47,424 nucleotides of DNA, from assembly GCA_947471035.1 (NCBI GenBank), contig CANIWJ010000015.1:1-47424 (forward strand), written 5' to 3'. Made by a program: the position numbers and the translations under genes. The notes beneath the pieces were generated by a model. That model ran no database searches and was not told the origin of the DNA. It saw only the letters and a list, made by a program, of their open reading frames with translations. Source of the DNA: Verrucomicrobiota bacterium. GTDB lineage: Bacteria > Verrucomicrobiota > Verrucomicrobiia > Opitutales > Opitutaceae. Shown in pieces: positions 7,501-16,300 of this stretch (positions within the stretch are counted from its first letter, which is position 1; the number at the start of each line of letters is the position of its first letter).

Positions 7501-10500
7501 GGCGGCGAGCGTGGCGATGGTCACGAAGCCGGAGCCGGCGCTGGTGCTGCGTTCGAGGGTGTAGCCGAGCTCGTTGGCGACATCGGTCCAGTTGAGGTTG
7601 ATCGCGCTGGCGGACGCGACGGTGGCGGTGAAGCCGGACGGCGTGGCGGATACGGATGGCAGGCCGGTAAGGTTCAGGACGATGTTGTTGCCCGAGACGG
7701 AGGCGGAGCCGGTCCAGCCAGAGGGCAAGGTGACGGTGCCGAGTGTGCCGGTGATGGAGGACGCGCTGAGCAGCGTGTAGGAACCGGTAGCGGGCGAGCC
7801 GCCGGAGGGAGCGTTGATCGTGAGAGCGCCGCCGCTGCCGAGGGCGAGCGTGCTGGAGAGGGTGAGCTTGGTGTGCGAGGCGGCGGCAGTGGAAACGTCG
7901 AAGGTCAGACCCGCTCCGGATTGCAGGGTGACGGCGCCGGAGATGATGCCGGAGCCGCCGATTGTGGCGCCGGAGGCGACGGTGACAGCGCCGGTGCCGG
8001 TGGCGGAGCCGGACGTATTGTTGGCGAGGAGGGTGCCGACGGAAACGGTGGTGAGACCGTCGTAGGTATTACCGGCGGCGCGGGCGAGAGAGACGACACC
8101 GGGGCCGGTCTTATTGAGGGTGGCGGTGTTGCCACCGTCGGTGATCTGGCCGGTGAAGTTTACGCGTCCGCCGCTAGCTGCGGAAAGGGCAAGGGCGTGG
8201 TTGCCGTTGATTGTGAAGGTGCCGGAAAAGGTCGAAGTGTGGGCGGAGTTGCCACCGAGAGTGATCACGCCGGCGTAGGTGGGCGACACGGTCTGGACAC
8301 TCGTGTTAATGGGCTTGGAGATAGTGACGCCCCCGTCGGTGAGCACAGAGAGGCTGTCGGTGGAACTGGTGCCCCAACTAGCGCCAAGGGAGAGGGCGTT
8401 GGCGTTGTTGCCTAGCGGACCGGCGACGGAATTGGCGGTGTCGGCGGCGAGGAGGAGGGTGCCGCGCAGGAGCGAGGGCGAGCCGGTGAACGTGCTCGCG
8501 CCGCTTACGCGGAAAACGGGCGGTGTGCTGGTGGCGGAGCCCTGGCGCTGGAACCAGACGCTGGTCGCGCCGCCGTCGGCGGTGTTGGCGATGACGCCGG
8601 GGATGCTCACGGTCGCGCCGTCCACGGCCTGGATGAAGAGGCGCGTGGTACCTGCACCGGCCTGGCCGGTGAGCGTGCCGGTGAAGGCGAGAGTGGTGCC
8701 GGTGGCGTAGTTGGCGATAGAGGTGTCGAGGCTGGCGACGCTGGCAGGGAACGAGAGCGTGCCAGCGTATGTGTTGGTCCCGGTGGAGGCGGAGTCATTG
8801 CCCAGGGGCGTCTGGCCATTGGTGTTGTTGAGGATGAAGTTTTCCGCGACGACGAGGCCGGAACCGGCGAGGCGCGTCTGGGCTCCGGCGGCGACGACGG
8901 TTTCGTTGCCCGTGCCGTTGGCGCCGAGGGCGGCGTTGGACTGGACCAGGAGGTTGCCGGAGTTGACCACGGTCCGGCCGGCGTAAGTGGACGCGCCGCC
9001 TAGGCGCATATCGGCGGTGCCGCTGGGAGCGAGGCCGGCGATGCTGGAGTTGGCATCGCTGTCCACGTTGGTGACGGTGCCGGCAAGGATGAGGGTGTCG
9101 CGATCGGCGGTGCCGCCGGTGATTGTGCCGCGCCAATCGGTGGGCGACCAGTGGTTGCCGATGCTCTCCTCGAATTTGTGCTGGAGGGTGAGGCTCCCGG
9201 TGGTGCCGAGCGAGAGCGTCCCGCCGCCGGTAAGCGCGGCGAGGGTGAGGGCGTCGCCGTTGAGGTCGAAGGTGGGCGAGTCAGAACCGGCGGCGATGAA
9301 GAGCCGGTTGGTGTCGGCGAGGACGCCGAGGAGCGAGGCGGTGGCGCCGGTGCCGTCGCCGGTGATGGTGGCGACGATTGCGGACGGATCGGTGTAGCCG
9401 GAACCGGAGTTGGTCACGGTGAAGCCGGTGACGGCACCGGTGAGGTTGGCGGTGCCGGTGACGGTGATGTCGAGTTCTTGCGGGGGGGTGTTGTCGAAGC
9501 CCTTCGTGAAAGTGACGGTTGGGGAGGATGTGTAGCCGCTGCCCCGGGTTAGGATGTTGACCGCATCCACGCCGCAATAGGCGCGGGCATAAACATTGGT
9601 GGCCGTAGTGCTGGTGGGGTTACCGTTAAGGAGGATGTTCGGGGAAGAGGTGTAGCCTGAACCGCCGTTGGTGACGTTGATCGCGGTGACCTTGTTGCCC
9701 GTGAGCACGGCCGTGGCCGCGGCACCCGTGCCACCACCGCCGCTGAAGGTGACGGCGGGGGGTGTGGCGTAGTTGGAGTCCACACTATCAAAAATGTAAA
9801 CGGATTTGACCGTCATGGTGCAGTTGGCCGTTACACCCGTGCCACCGCCTCCCGAGAAGGAAACGGTGGGGCGGCTTTCGTAGCCGTTACCGCTGTTGGT
9901 GATGCTGATGGCGTTAACTACGTTGGAGACGGTCGCGTTGGCTGTAGCCCCGGAGCCACCGCCACCGGAGAAAGCCACGGTGGCAGACGTGTAGCCGCTG
10001 CCGCCGTTGACGAGGGAGAGCCCCTTGATGCCGGGACCGACGCGGAGGGTTCCGCCGTGGACGCGCACGGTCTCCTGATAGCTGGTGTCCCAGTAGTAAC
10101 GCGGATCCTCGAAGCTGTTGGCGGCGTTCAGGAGGACAAGGCCGGGGCCGGACTTGATGATCGTGCCGTAGCCGGTGAGTGGAGTGTTGAACGTGATGGT
10201 GCGACCGGTGGACGTGGCAAGCGTGAGGACGTTGTTGCGCGGCATGTCACCGTTGCCGTCTTCGCCGAGGACGATGCGGTTGTCGCCGTTTCGCGTGAAC
10301 ACGATGTCGCCGGCTTCGGCAGACCACGTCTGGGGCGCGGCGAGCCGAATGCGGCCGGCGGCGTTGTCGAAGGTGACGGTGTTGGCGTCGCGATTGCGCA
10401 GGCCGGAGGCACCGAGGTAGAGCGGGCGGTAACCGACGAACGTAAAACCGCGATTGGAGGTCGCGGGAGGGAAATCGAAACCGTAGGCAAAGGCGTCGGC

Positions 10501-12009
10501 GGTGAGGGCGCCGAGGCTTACCCTGTAATCGCCGTTGGTGGCGTAATCGGTGTTGGCGCTGGCATCGGCATTAAATGTCGTCATGCGCTGGTTGGCCTTG
10601 GCGGGCACGCCAGCGGACCAGTTTCCGGACGTGGCGGCACTGCTCGTGCCGGCGTTCCCCGTCCACGTGTTGGTCGGCACGCCCGTGGACTCCTCGGCGG
10701 TGAAAGTGACGAAGGCGGCTCGTTGATTGGTGCCGTCGGTGGCCTCCACGACGAGGACGTGGAAACCGGCGGTGAGCGCGGGCAACTGCCAGGACCAGTC
10801 GCCGTCGGTCTTGGTGCCGAGGAGCACGTCGTCGAGGTAGAATGTCATGCTGGTGACGCCGGTCCAACGGCGGGTGTCGAGGGTGACGAGCGGGGTCTCA
10901 CCGGTGCGGAATTGCTGGTGGCGCATCGGCGTCTCGATTTGCAGCCATTGGTTGTTGGGTGCCTCGGTGCGGTTGATGTCTGCCGGATCGGTCGAGATGA
11001 AAGCGCGATAGGCGCGGGCGGCGAGGCGACTGGGCAGCCACGAGGTGGTCGCGGCGGCGGGCGTGCCAGTGTAGTCGGCGACAGCGGCGATTTGCGGGAA
11101 GGTGGGACGGAGCAGAACAGTGCCGGCGGTGTTCGCGGAGGGCACGGTGGCGACGACGCTGTTGCGCTCGACGAGCCAGCCGTTGGCGTAGGCGTAACTC
11201 GGAAGCGTGGGCGGATTGCCCGGCGTGGTGGACAGCGGTGTGCCGGGGTGGCGCAAGCGGTCGGCTTCGGCGAAGAGCACGCAGGCGAGATCCCAGGACT
11301 GGCCGGTGTCGGGATTGTGGCCGGAGTTATAGTCGACGGCGTAGGCGACGCGTCCGGTGTTGGAAGAAAGCGAGCGCCAGCGAAGGAAGTCATCCTGCAC
11401 CTGAAAGGAGTTGGCGGTGTTGTTGCCGTCGGTCTCGCCTGGCATCATGAGGCCGAAAGGCTGGGCGGCGTTGGTTGTATCGAAATTTGAGATTACGTCG
11501 GGACCGAAGGTGCCCTTGTTAGAGGCGAAGGCGAGCACGCGGGTGGGACGCTGGCCGGTGATTTGGGTGCTTCCGATGCCGCCGAGGGACATGCCGAGCG
11601 GGAGCAGAGGGGCGTTGACGATACTGGCGCGACCGCTCGCGGTTGCTGCGGCGGAGAGGACGGCGGAGAGATTGGCGTCGAGGTCGGTGATGTCGCCCGT
11701 GGATAGATTGCTCTGCGCAGCGATAACGGCATAGCCCTTGGCGCGGGCGAAGGCCTGCACCCACGGCACCTGTGACATGTAGCGGCGGTCCTCGCCTGAG
11801 CCGTTACTCCAGAGGATCACCCCGCGAAGGTTGGCGTCGGTGAGGTTATGCGGGACATAGAGAGTGTAACCCGTTGAGGAAGGCGTGCCGCCGAATTGTC
11901 GCCATTGGAACGTGCCAGAGTAATACTGGGCAAAAGCGCCGGGCGCGGCGGCGATCGCAAAAAAGACGGCGATCCAAATGGAAAAGCGAAATGGATGACG
12001 GGTAGGCAT
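4528..12009 (-). CDS. Giant secreted protein: alpha/beta-hydrolase, beta-solenoid, FN3 and C-terminal module
   Basis: A 2,493-residue exported protein. The start at 12009 (MPTRHPFRFSIWIAVFFAIA) gives a signal peptide cleaved near AFA-Q. Residues ~45-260 resemble a secreted esterase/depolymerase: LRGVILWSNGSG, the nucleophile elbow GMSLGG (~139-144, Ser141) and a candidate catalytic His in SGHNPDTG (~231). Residues ~390-460 look like an Ig-type fold. Then come long stretches of autotransporter-type beta-strand repeats, a block of GSGYTS repeats (~660-880) and three FN3-like domains (~1450-1735). The protein ends in the DYDGDGVSNLIEYALG module (~2373-2493, final residues FLRLRVTAP) shared with 2414-4363. 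There is no autotransporter barrel and no PEP-CTERM. It is probably a surface-bound or secreted esterase/adhesin acting on plant or algal polysaccharide. It is divergent from the LacI regulator. Confidence 0.85.
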   Translation of the reverse strand: MPTRHPFRFSIWIAVFFAIAAAPGAFAQYYSGTFQWRQFGGTPSSTGYTLYVPHNLTDANLRGVILWSNGSGEDRRYMSQVPWVQAFARAKGYAVIAAQSNLSTGDITDLDANLSAVLSAAATASGRASIVNAPLLPLGMSLGGIGSTQITGQRPTRVLAFASNKGTFGPDVISNFDTTNAAQPFGLMMPGETDGNNTANSFQVQDDFLRWRSLSSNTGRVAYAVDYNSGHNPDTGQSWDLACVLFAEADRLRHPGTPLSTTPGNPPTLPSYAYANGWLVERNSVVATVPSANTAGTVLLRPTFPQIAAVADYTGTPAAATTSWLPSRLAARAYRAFISTDPADINRTEAPNNQWLQIETPMRHQQFRTGETPLVTLDTRRWTGVTSMTFYLDDVLLGTKTDGDWSWQLPALTAGFHVLVVEATDGTNQRAAFVTFTAEESTGVPTNTWTGNAGTSSAATSGNWSAGVPAKANQRMTTFNADASANTDYATNGDYRVSLGALTADAFAYGFDFPPATSNRGFTFVGYRPLYLGASGLRNRDANTVTFDNAAGRIRLAAPQTWSAEAGDIVFTRNGDNRIVLGEDGNGDMPRNNVLTLATSTGRTITFNTPLTGYGTIIKSGPGLVLLNAANSFEDPRYYWDTSYQETVRVHGGTLRVGPGIKGLSLVNGGSGYTSATVAFSGGGGSGATANATVSNVVNAISITNSGNGYESRPTVSFSGGGGTGVTANCTMTVKSVYIFDSVDSNYATPPAVTFSGGGGTGAAATAVLTGNKVTAINVTNGGSGYTSSPNILLNGNPTSTTATNVYARAYCGVDAVNILTRGSGYTSSPTVTFTKGFDNTPPQELDITVTGTANLTGAVTGFTVTNSGSGYTDPSAIVATITGDGTGATASLLGVLADTNRLFIAAGSDSPTFDLNGDALTLAALTGGGTLSLGTTGSLTLQHKFEESIGNHWSPTDWRGTITGGTADRDTLILAGTVTNVDSDANSSIAGLAPSGTADMRLGGASTYAGRTVVNSGNLLVQSNAALGANGTGNETVVAAGAQTRLAGSGLVVAENFILNNTNGQTPLGNDSASTGTNTYAGTLSFPASVASLDTSIANYATGTTLAFTGTLTGQAGAGTTRLFIQAVDGATVSIPGVIANTADGGATSVWFQRQGSATSTPPVFRVSGASTFTGSPSLLRGTLLLAADTANSVAGPLGNNANALSLGASWGTSSTDSLSVLTDGGVTISKPINTSVQTVSPTYAGVITLGGNSAHTSTFSGTFTINGNHALALSAASGGRVNFTGQITDGGNTATLNKTGPGVVSLARAAGNTYDGLTTVSVGTLLANNTSGSATGTGAVTVASGATIGGSGIISGAVTLQSGAGLTFDVSTAAASHTKLTLSSTLALGSGGALTINAPSGGSPATGSYTLLSASSITGTLGTVTLPSGWTGSASVSGNNIVLNLTGLPSVSATPSGFTATVASASAINLNWTDVANELGYTLERSTSAGSGFVTIATLAANTIAYADSALAPVTTYNYRLSSFNNGGPSSVATASAATYDVAPSTPTNLVATPFDNANIDLAWTDASANETGFEIERSLSAGSGFSLIAITAANATTYRDSGRAALTTYYYRIRATNSGGPSAYTSVASATTPSDQIPSAPTVLSAWRSGDTQAILAWTDTSNAETGFKIERRVDAGSYSLLTTAAANATSYTDTNVTPGTAVTYRLKSTNANGDSAPTAEALAATPAWAVNTSGAWATASNWTSPFAPSGTGAPVTLGNGPATTTALRTLTLDNNVTLGALTADATLGLTSAGYIIQSAVSQTLTFDVTSGQALLANPSGASSLRINSPIVLADTLALTAASTGDTGGASSTASVFLSGALSGPGGIIKTGSGNVRFGSSAGQTFAGGVTWNAGTLILGTPGTGLSVNALGTGTFTLSNAAAHVVNHNNFKYSATAPITFATPATFANAISLNVASPSTSFFNWGIDQFNAGILKFTGPWSSSAAVTSDLIFNGGGATGFIYGNDASGLTFSGNGKFWLRSGTHYLAHAHAFALNNSAPIRIGRENSSTDSPSNDAALFLAGDYTVAANLALNGSGTNAANRLRLGAVTDAVTGAFNGTLTLGATTDARTVELWAGPAGAASTTRITYGGLIADGGTTAAYSLVKYGRGTAIFSAANTYDGTTTVNDGTLLINGNQSSANGLLTIAGPVSSASTTWVSGGGQGTTSFVVTSATGIVPGMAVTGTNIQANTFVRSVSGTTVNLTIPTLANLVAGTFGFSALDGGTLGGTGTHGGAVTVAAGGKLAFALTTNAASHDRFDVSGALTFSGNSTLTITATANATTGTYALINAAGGITGTLPTLVLPSNWVASLSQSGTTLNLVVTGTGTTPLQAWRQQYFGTTANNGSAADTYDYDGDGVSNLIEYALGGDPVSALSVPKPQSQILNSSLQITFTPQRGDITYSVEASSDLVSWSALVMPALTVGQPATVSDSIPVDAVTPRRFLRLRVTAP
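9370..10030 (-). repeat. Tandem GSGYTS / FSGGGGTGA protein-coding repeats
   Basis: Within the giant gene the translation repeats a unit of the form GGSGYTS-x-PTVxFSGGGGTGA about six times, with spacers such as ITNSGNGYES and VTNGGSGYTSS. The DNA repeats are imperfect and in frame, so they reflect protein architecture rather than a mobile repeat. Such Gly-rich units are common in beta-structured adhesins; a specific ligand cannot be named. Confidence 0.7.
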
Positions 12010-12088
12010 GGGGTGGTGCCGAAAGACGTATAGGTGAGGGGCAAAACAGAATCGTCCATGCCCCGCGACAGGCCAAACGCGGCGTAAT

Positions 12089-12100
12089 GCTACCTGTAAC
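12089..12100 (-). promoter_or_regulatory. Conserved upstream motif, site 2
   Basis: Minus-strand GTTACAGGTAGC lies 80 bp before the giant gene and about 95 bp before the divergent LacI-family gene. It matches the GYYACNRGTAGC pattern of the sites at 2315, 18613 and 29084. Confidence 0.4.
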
Positions 12101-12169
12101 GCGCGAAGCGCCCGGCCCCGCCCGATCACCGCGCGCAGCTACGCCAAAAGGCGTTCTTGACCTGATAAT

Positions 12170-12197
12170 GTGAGTAAATTCACGCTATCGTAACGTG
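12170..12197 (+). promoter_or_regulatory. Inverted repeats at the LacI-gene start (possible autoregulatory operators)
   Basis: GTGAGTAAATTCAC (12170-12183) has GTGA/TCAC arms, and directly after it CACG-9-CGTG (12181-12197) overlaps the GTG start codon of the regulator at 12195. Two adjacent dyads over the start of a regulator suggest autorepression. This is inference; the short arms could be chance. Confidence 0.3.
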
Positions 12198-13289
12198 AAG
12201 ACCGCCCCCACGCTTCAGACCATCGCCGACGCCACCGGCTTTCATCGCATGACCGTGTCGCGCGCCCTCCGCAACGACCCTTCGATCCCAACGAAGACCC
12301 GGGACAAAATCCGTGAGAAGGCGGACGAGCTTGGCTACCGGCCCAACCCGCTGGTTTCGGCGTTAATGGCGCAGCTCCGCACCACCAAGCCGCCCTCGTT
12401 CCGCGCGACGCTCGCCTGGATCAACGACCACCCAGGCGTCAATCCCTGGAAAACAGCCCCCTACATGCGTCCTTACTACGAAGGGGCCGTGGACCGGGCG
12501 TCCCAGCTTGGCTTCCAGTTAGAGGAGATCGCGGTGCCCTATCTGGAGTCGCTCGGCCCGCAAGCGCATGTGACGCAGATCCGCCGCATCTTGAACGCCC
12601 GTGGAATCCCGGGCCTGGTGCTCCCGTTGAACTACCGCCCGCACCTGTCGAAGCAAAACTGGTCGGGCTTTTCGGTGGCGGTCCTCGGTCGGCACAAGAG
12701 CAACATTGATTACCCGGTGCCGGGCCATCCCCGCGAACCCATCCCGCACTCCGTCGCCGAGGATTATTACTACAACATGCGCCTGGCCTGCCTCTCGCTG
12801 AGAGAACTAGGCTACAAACGCATCGGCTGGGTGAGCAATCGATGGTTCGATACCTCCACCGATTCGCTCTACACTGCCGCCTACGATCAGGAACAGCTCG
12901 GCGCCGAGCCGGCTAATCGCATTCCGTCCTTTTGTTTTGCCGACCGCACAGTCCTCGGCCCCACCCCCCCGGCGGGTCTCGACGCTTGGTTCTCCGCGCA
13001 CAAGCCCGACGTGATCCTCGGCCGTTTCGGCGAAATGAACCAATGGATAAAGGCTTTAAAACTAGGCCAACATACGCCCGATTACGCCCACTTGGGACTG
13101 GCCGACGACGTGAAGGGCTGGAGCGGCATAGACACGCAGATGCACGTGCTCGGAGCGGCCGCTGTGGACATGGTCGTGGCACAGATCAACCGCAACGAAC
13201 GCGAGACACCGGAGCACCCCAAGGAGGTGCTCATCCGCGGCACTTGGGTGACGGGTAAGACGACACGGGGGGCGAAGGAGAAGCAATAA
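12195..13289 (+). CDS. LacI/GalR-family transcriptional regulator
   Basis: A 364-residue DNA-binding protein that starts with GTG. Residues ~7-24 form the LacI helix-turn-helix (TIADATGFHRMTVSRAL), followed by the hinge segment YRPNPLVSALMAQLR. The rest is a periplasmic-binding-protein-like effector domain with recognisable pieces such as RGIPGLVLPLN and LGYKRIGWVSNRW. Such proteins usually bind a sugar or oligosaccharide and repress or activate catabolic genes. It sits between the giant secreted hydrolase (divergent) and the glycoside hydrolase cluster (convergent), so these genes are plausible targets. The effector is unknown. The gene ends 110 bp from the convergent GH2-like gene. Confidence 0.93.
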   Translation: MKTAPTLQTIADATGFHRMTVSRALRNDPSIPTKTRDKIREKADELGYRPNPLVSALMAQLRTTKPPSFRATLAWINDHPGVNPWKTAPYMRPYYEGAVDRASQLGFQLEEIAVPYLESLGPQAHVTQIRRILNARGIPGLVLPLNYRPHLSKQNWSGFSVAVLGRHKSNIDYPVPGHPREPIPHSVAEDYYYNMRLACLSLRELGYKRIGWVSNRWFDTSTDSLYTAAYDQEQLGAEPANRIPSFCFADRTVLGPTPPAGLDAWFSAHKPDVILGRFGEMNQWIKALKLGQHTPDYAHLGLADDVKGWSGIDTQMHVLGAAAVDMVVAQINRNERETPEHPKEVLIRGTWVTGKTTRGAKEKQ

Positions 13290-13398
13290 TCCCGGATGCG
13301 GGGGTCTGATGGTTGATCGTTCTTTGGGTTGAGGTTGAGCCCCGACTTTTGCGGAGTGCTGCGAATCTCGGATCCCGGGCGTGAAGCCCGCCCCACGG

Positions 13399-16300
13399 TT
13401 ACCAGCGGTAATAGCGCGCGGGATCGTCGCCTAACTCATGGTCAAGGCGAAATCCGGGCACGTAATACGACTCGGCTTCCGCGGCGATTTTATCCACCAA
13501 TTCGAGGTTGATCTGTTCCTCACGGGCCTCGGCAAAACCTCCGTTGCCTCGGATGTCATAGACGCGCACGGCGAGCGAGTTCACGCCAGGTTTGAGCGCC
13601 CAGGCGGGCACTCGGTAACGCCGCTTTTCCGACCAGCTCTTGTCGCCGGCGGTGCGGCCGATTTGCCGGCCGTTGATGTAGGTGGTGTCTTCATCGTCCA
13701 CGACACCGAGATTCAGCCACAGGTCCTTGCCGTTCCATGTTTCGGGAAGGGTGAACTCGCGGCGATACCAGATCGCACCATCAAACTCGCTCCAATCGGG
13801 CACCTGTGCCTCGAAGAAGCCGGGCACGGTGATCGGGCGCCACGCGGAGGCGTCAAACTCAGGTTTCTGCCAGCCTTGCTCGCGGCCTTGATTGCCGGCG
13901 TCCGGAGTGTTTTCGGCTACTCGGCGTTCGAACTGGGCGCGCCACGAGCCGGCAAGGGGAAGGGGGCGGTTCGTATCCTCGGTCGGCCCCCGGAAGGGCT
14001 TGGCGTCGAGTGCGAAGGTGGCCCCGGCGTTGGCAAGCACTTGTGAGAGCGCACGCGTCCAGCGCCATTGGCTGTATCGGTAGAAGGTTTTCGTGTCGGC
14101 GGGCAGGGACGATGGGGCGGTCTGAATCCAGAGAGCAGAGCCGGCTCCCTCTACCACGCGGGCGACGAGGCCGCCTGCGGCCACTTCGGCACCTGCCTCG
14201 GCGAATGCCACCGGACGGCGGATGTCCACCCGCAGACGCAGGTCGCTGATGGAGAGACCCTGTAACTCACGCCAAGGCGGCAGTTCATCGGTGGTAAGGG
14301 CCCCGGCGACACTTTCACGCAGGCTGACTCCGAGGACTTGCGGGCCGGCCGGTCGGGGCAAGAAGACGACGCGGCCGCCGCCGCGCAGGTAGGCGCGTAG
14401 AGTCGGCTCCTCGAGAGTTACGTCGGCACCGATGATCGCGAGCGGAGCGGCGGGCTCGATTCGCGAAACCGAGGTGAAGATGACGCCAAGGCTCTGAAGC
14501 AGGTCCGAGCCTTCGGGACCGCCGACGTAGCAGGCGGGGCCGGAAGATGTCGAGAGACCCACGGGGCCGCTGTGTTGAGGGTCGGGCTTTGCGCCCGAAT
14601 TCGCGATTTGTAACAGATTTTCTACGACACGCCTGGCGGCGGGCTCGGTTACAGCACGGCCCTCGATGTCGAGCTGGCACCAGAGCAGGCGGCCGGCGCC
14701 GACTCGAAGCTCTTGCAGCGGAGAATAGGCGAGGTCGAACTCGCCTTCCAGCAGGGGCGTCCAACCGGAACGGTGCGGCTTCTCGACGGCGGCGGAGCTG
14801 ACGCTGCCGCGCGTGCCCCAGCGGTAGCCAAAGGTCGGGGCGCGGAATGCCGTGCCCTCTGTGGACGGCAACGGGGCGTCTAGTGCAGACACGAGATCGC
14901 CGGTTCCGGCCCAATCCTGAAAATCACCGGCGTCGAGGCCGGCGAGGGCCGGGTGCGCGGTCTGGGTGGATACGGGCCAGAAGCGGCGGGAAACAAATCG
15001 CGACACGCGGTAGCCGTCATCCCTCAAGGTTTCGGGCGATTGGGCGAAGACCAGCACGGTCGCGCCGGTGCGGGAGTGGGCGAGGAGGATGTCGTTGAGC
15101 GCGTGACGGGCGGCGGGAGCAAGAGAATCGAGCGCCCTGCGGCCAATCACGAGCGGGGTGCCGGGCGGCAAGAACCTCGCTTCGGAAAGCAGGTCAATGC
15201 CCTTGGTTTTCTGGCCCAGAACGGTGAGCAGTGCCGTGGTGGCACCTTCGGGGTCCCAGATCCAGAGCGTGGCGGAAGGGGAAGAGGGCTCGGCGGGCAC
15301 GGGGTAGGCGCGCCATACGAAGGAGTCTTCGTGGACGCGCTCGCCGATGCGGGCGCGCAGGGTGATCACGCCATCGCGCCGGGATTTCACGGCGGGCACG
15401 ACGAAGGTAAAGGGCTCGAAGCGATTTTCGCCGACGGCGAGGTTTCCCGAAATCTCGCGACGGGCGAGTTCGACGCCGCCCAGCGTGGCGACGATCTCAC
15501 CCGTGTAGGACTGGGGATCGCGAAGGTCGTTGGCGAGCGCGACGGACTTCTCGACGGTGGCACCGGCGTAGAAGCGCGAGTCCTTGGCGGTGAACGCGCC
15601 GGAATCCTCGGCGCGCGGCGCGGGGCCAGCGATCCAGGCGAGCGTGGGTCCGTTGACCTCGATAAGGGTGCGCCCGGCGGGAGTCAGCTCTCCGGTTCCG
15701 GCGGGGCCTAGGTAGAGGGCGTTCTTTTTATAGGAAGGGAACCAGGTGCCCGAGCGACCGGGCTGGAAGGCGGGGATGGCGACATCGCCCTCTTCCGTGC
15801 GCCAGGAATAGCCTCCCGACCACGGGATCATGCCGCCAGTGACGCCCCACATGCGCCAGCTGCGCCAAGTGTTGCGGATGAATAATTCGGCTACGGCTTG
15901 GAAGGTGTCATGGCCGAAGATGGTGGCTGAATTGTCCACGTTATCGTAGGTTTGGTCGGACTTGAAACGACGAGCCAGATTAGCGCGGTAGGCGGGAGTC
16001 TCAAGGGCGTAGGCTTTGGGCCCGAGATAGGAGGCGGCATGCTCGGTGACGAGCGGCTCGGTGATCGCGGCGTTGCCGTAGCCGTTGCGACCGCGGGTGA
16101 ACGTGAGCGAGAACGGCACGCCGAACTCAATGCTCATGAAAGGCACGTCGCCATCACGCGCCCACTCGGAGGGGTGTTCCTCCCGCTCCTGAAGCGGCAT
16201 GAGGTTGAGGTAGTGGTTGACGGTCTGGAAATCGCCGATCGGACCGCCGTGGTGGGTGGTGGCGGGCCGGGTGGGATCGAGGGCCTTGACCGTATCGATC

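Noticed and set aside
6607..8415. 602-codon plus-strand ORF rich in Gly and Ala
   Set aside because: It is the antisense of the giant protein gene; the composition follows from the GC-rich repeats of the true gene on the minus strand.
9370..10030. Regular repeats that might suggest a CRISPR array
   Set aside because: The repeats are in frame, variable in length and encode GSGYTS/FSGGGG units; there are no uniform spacers or cas genes.
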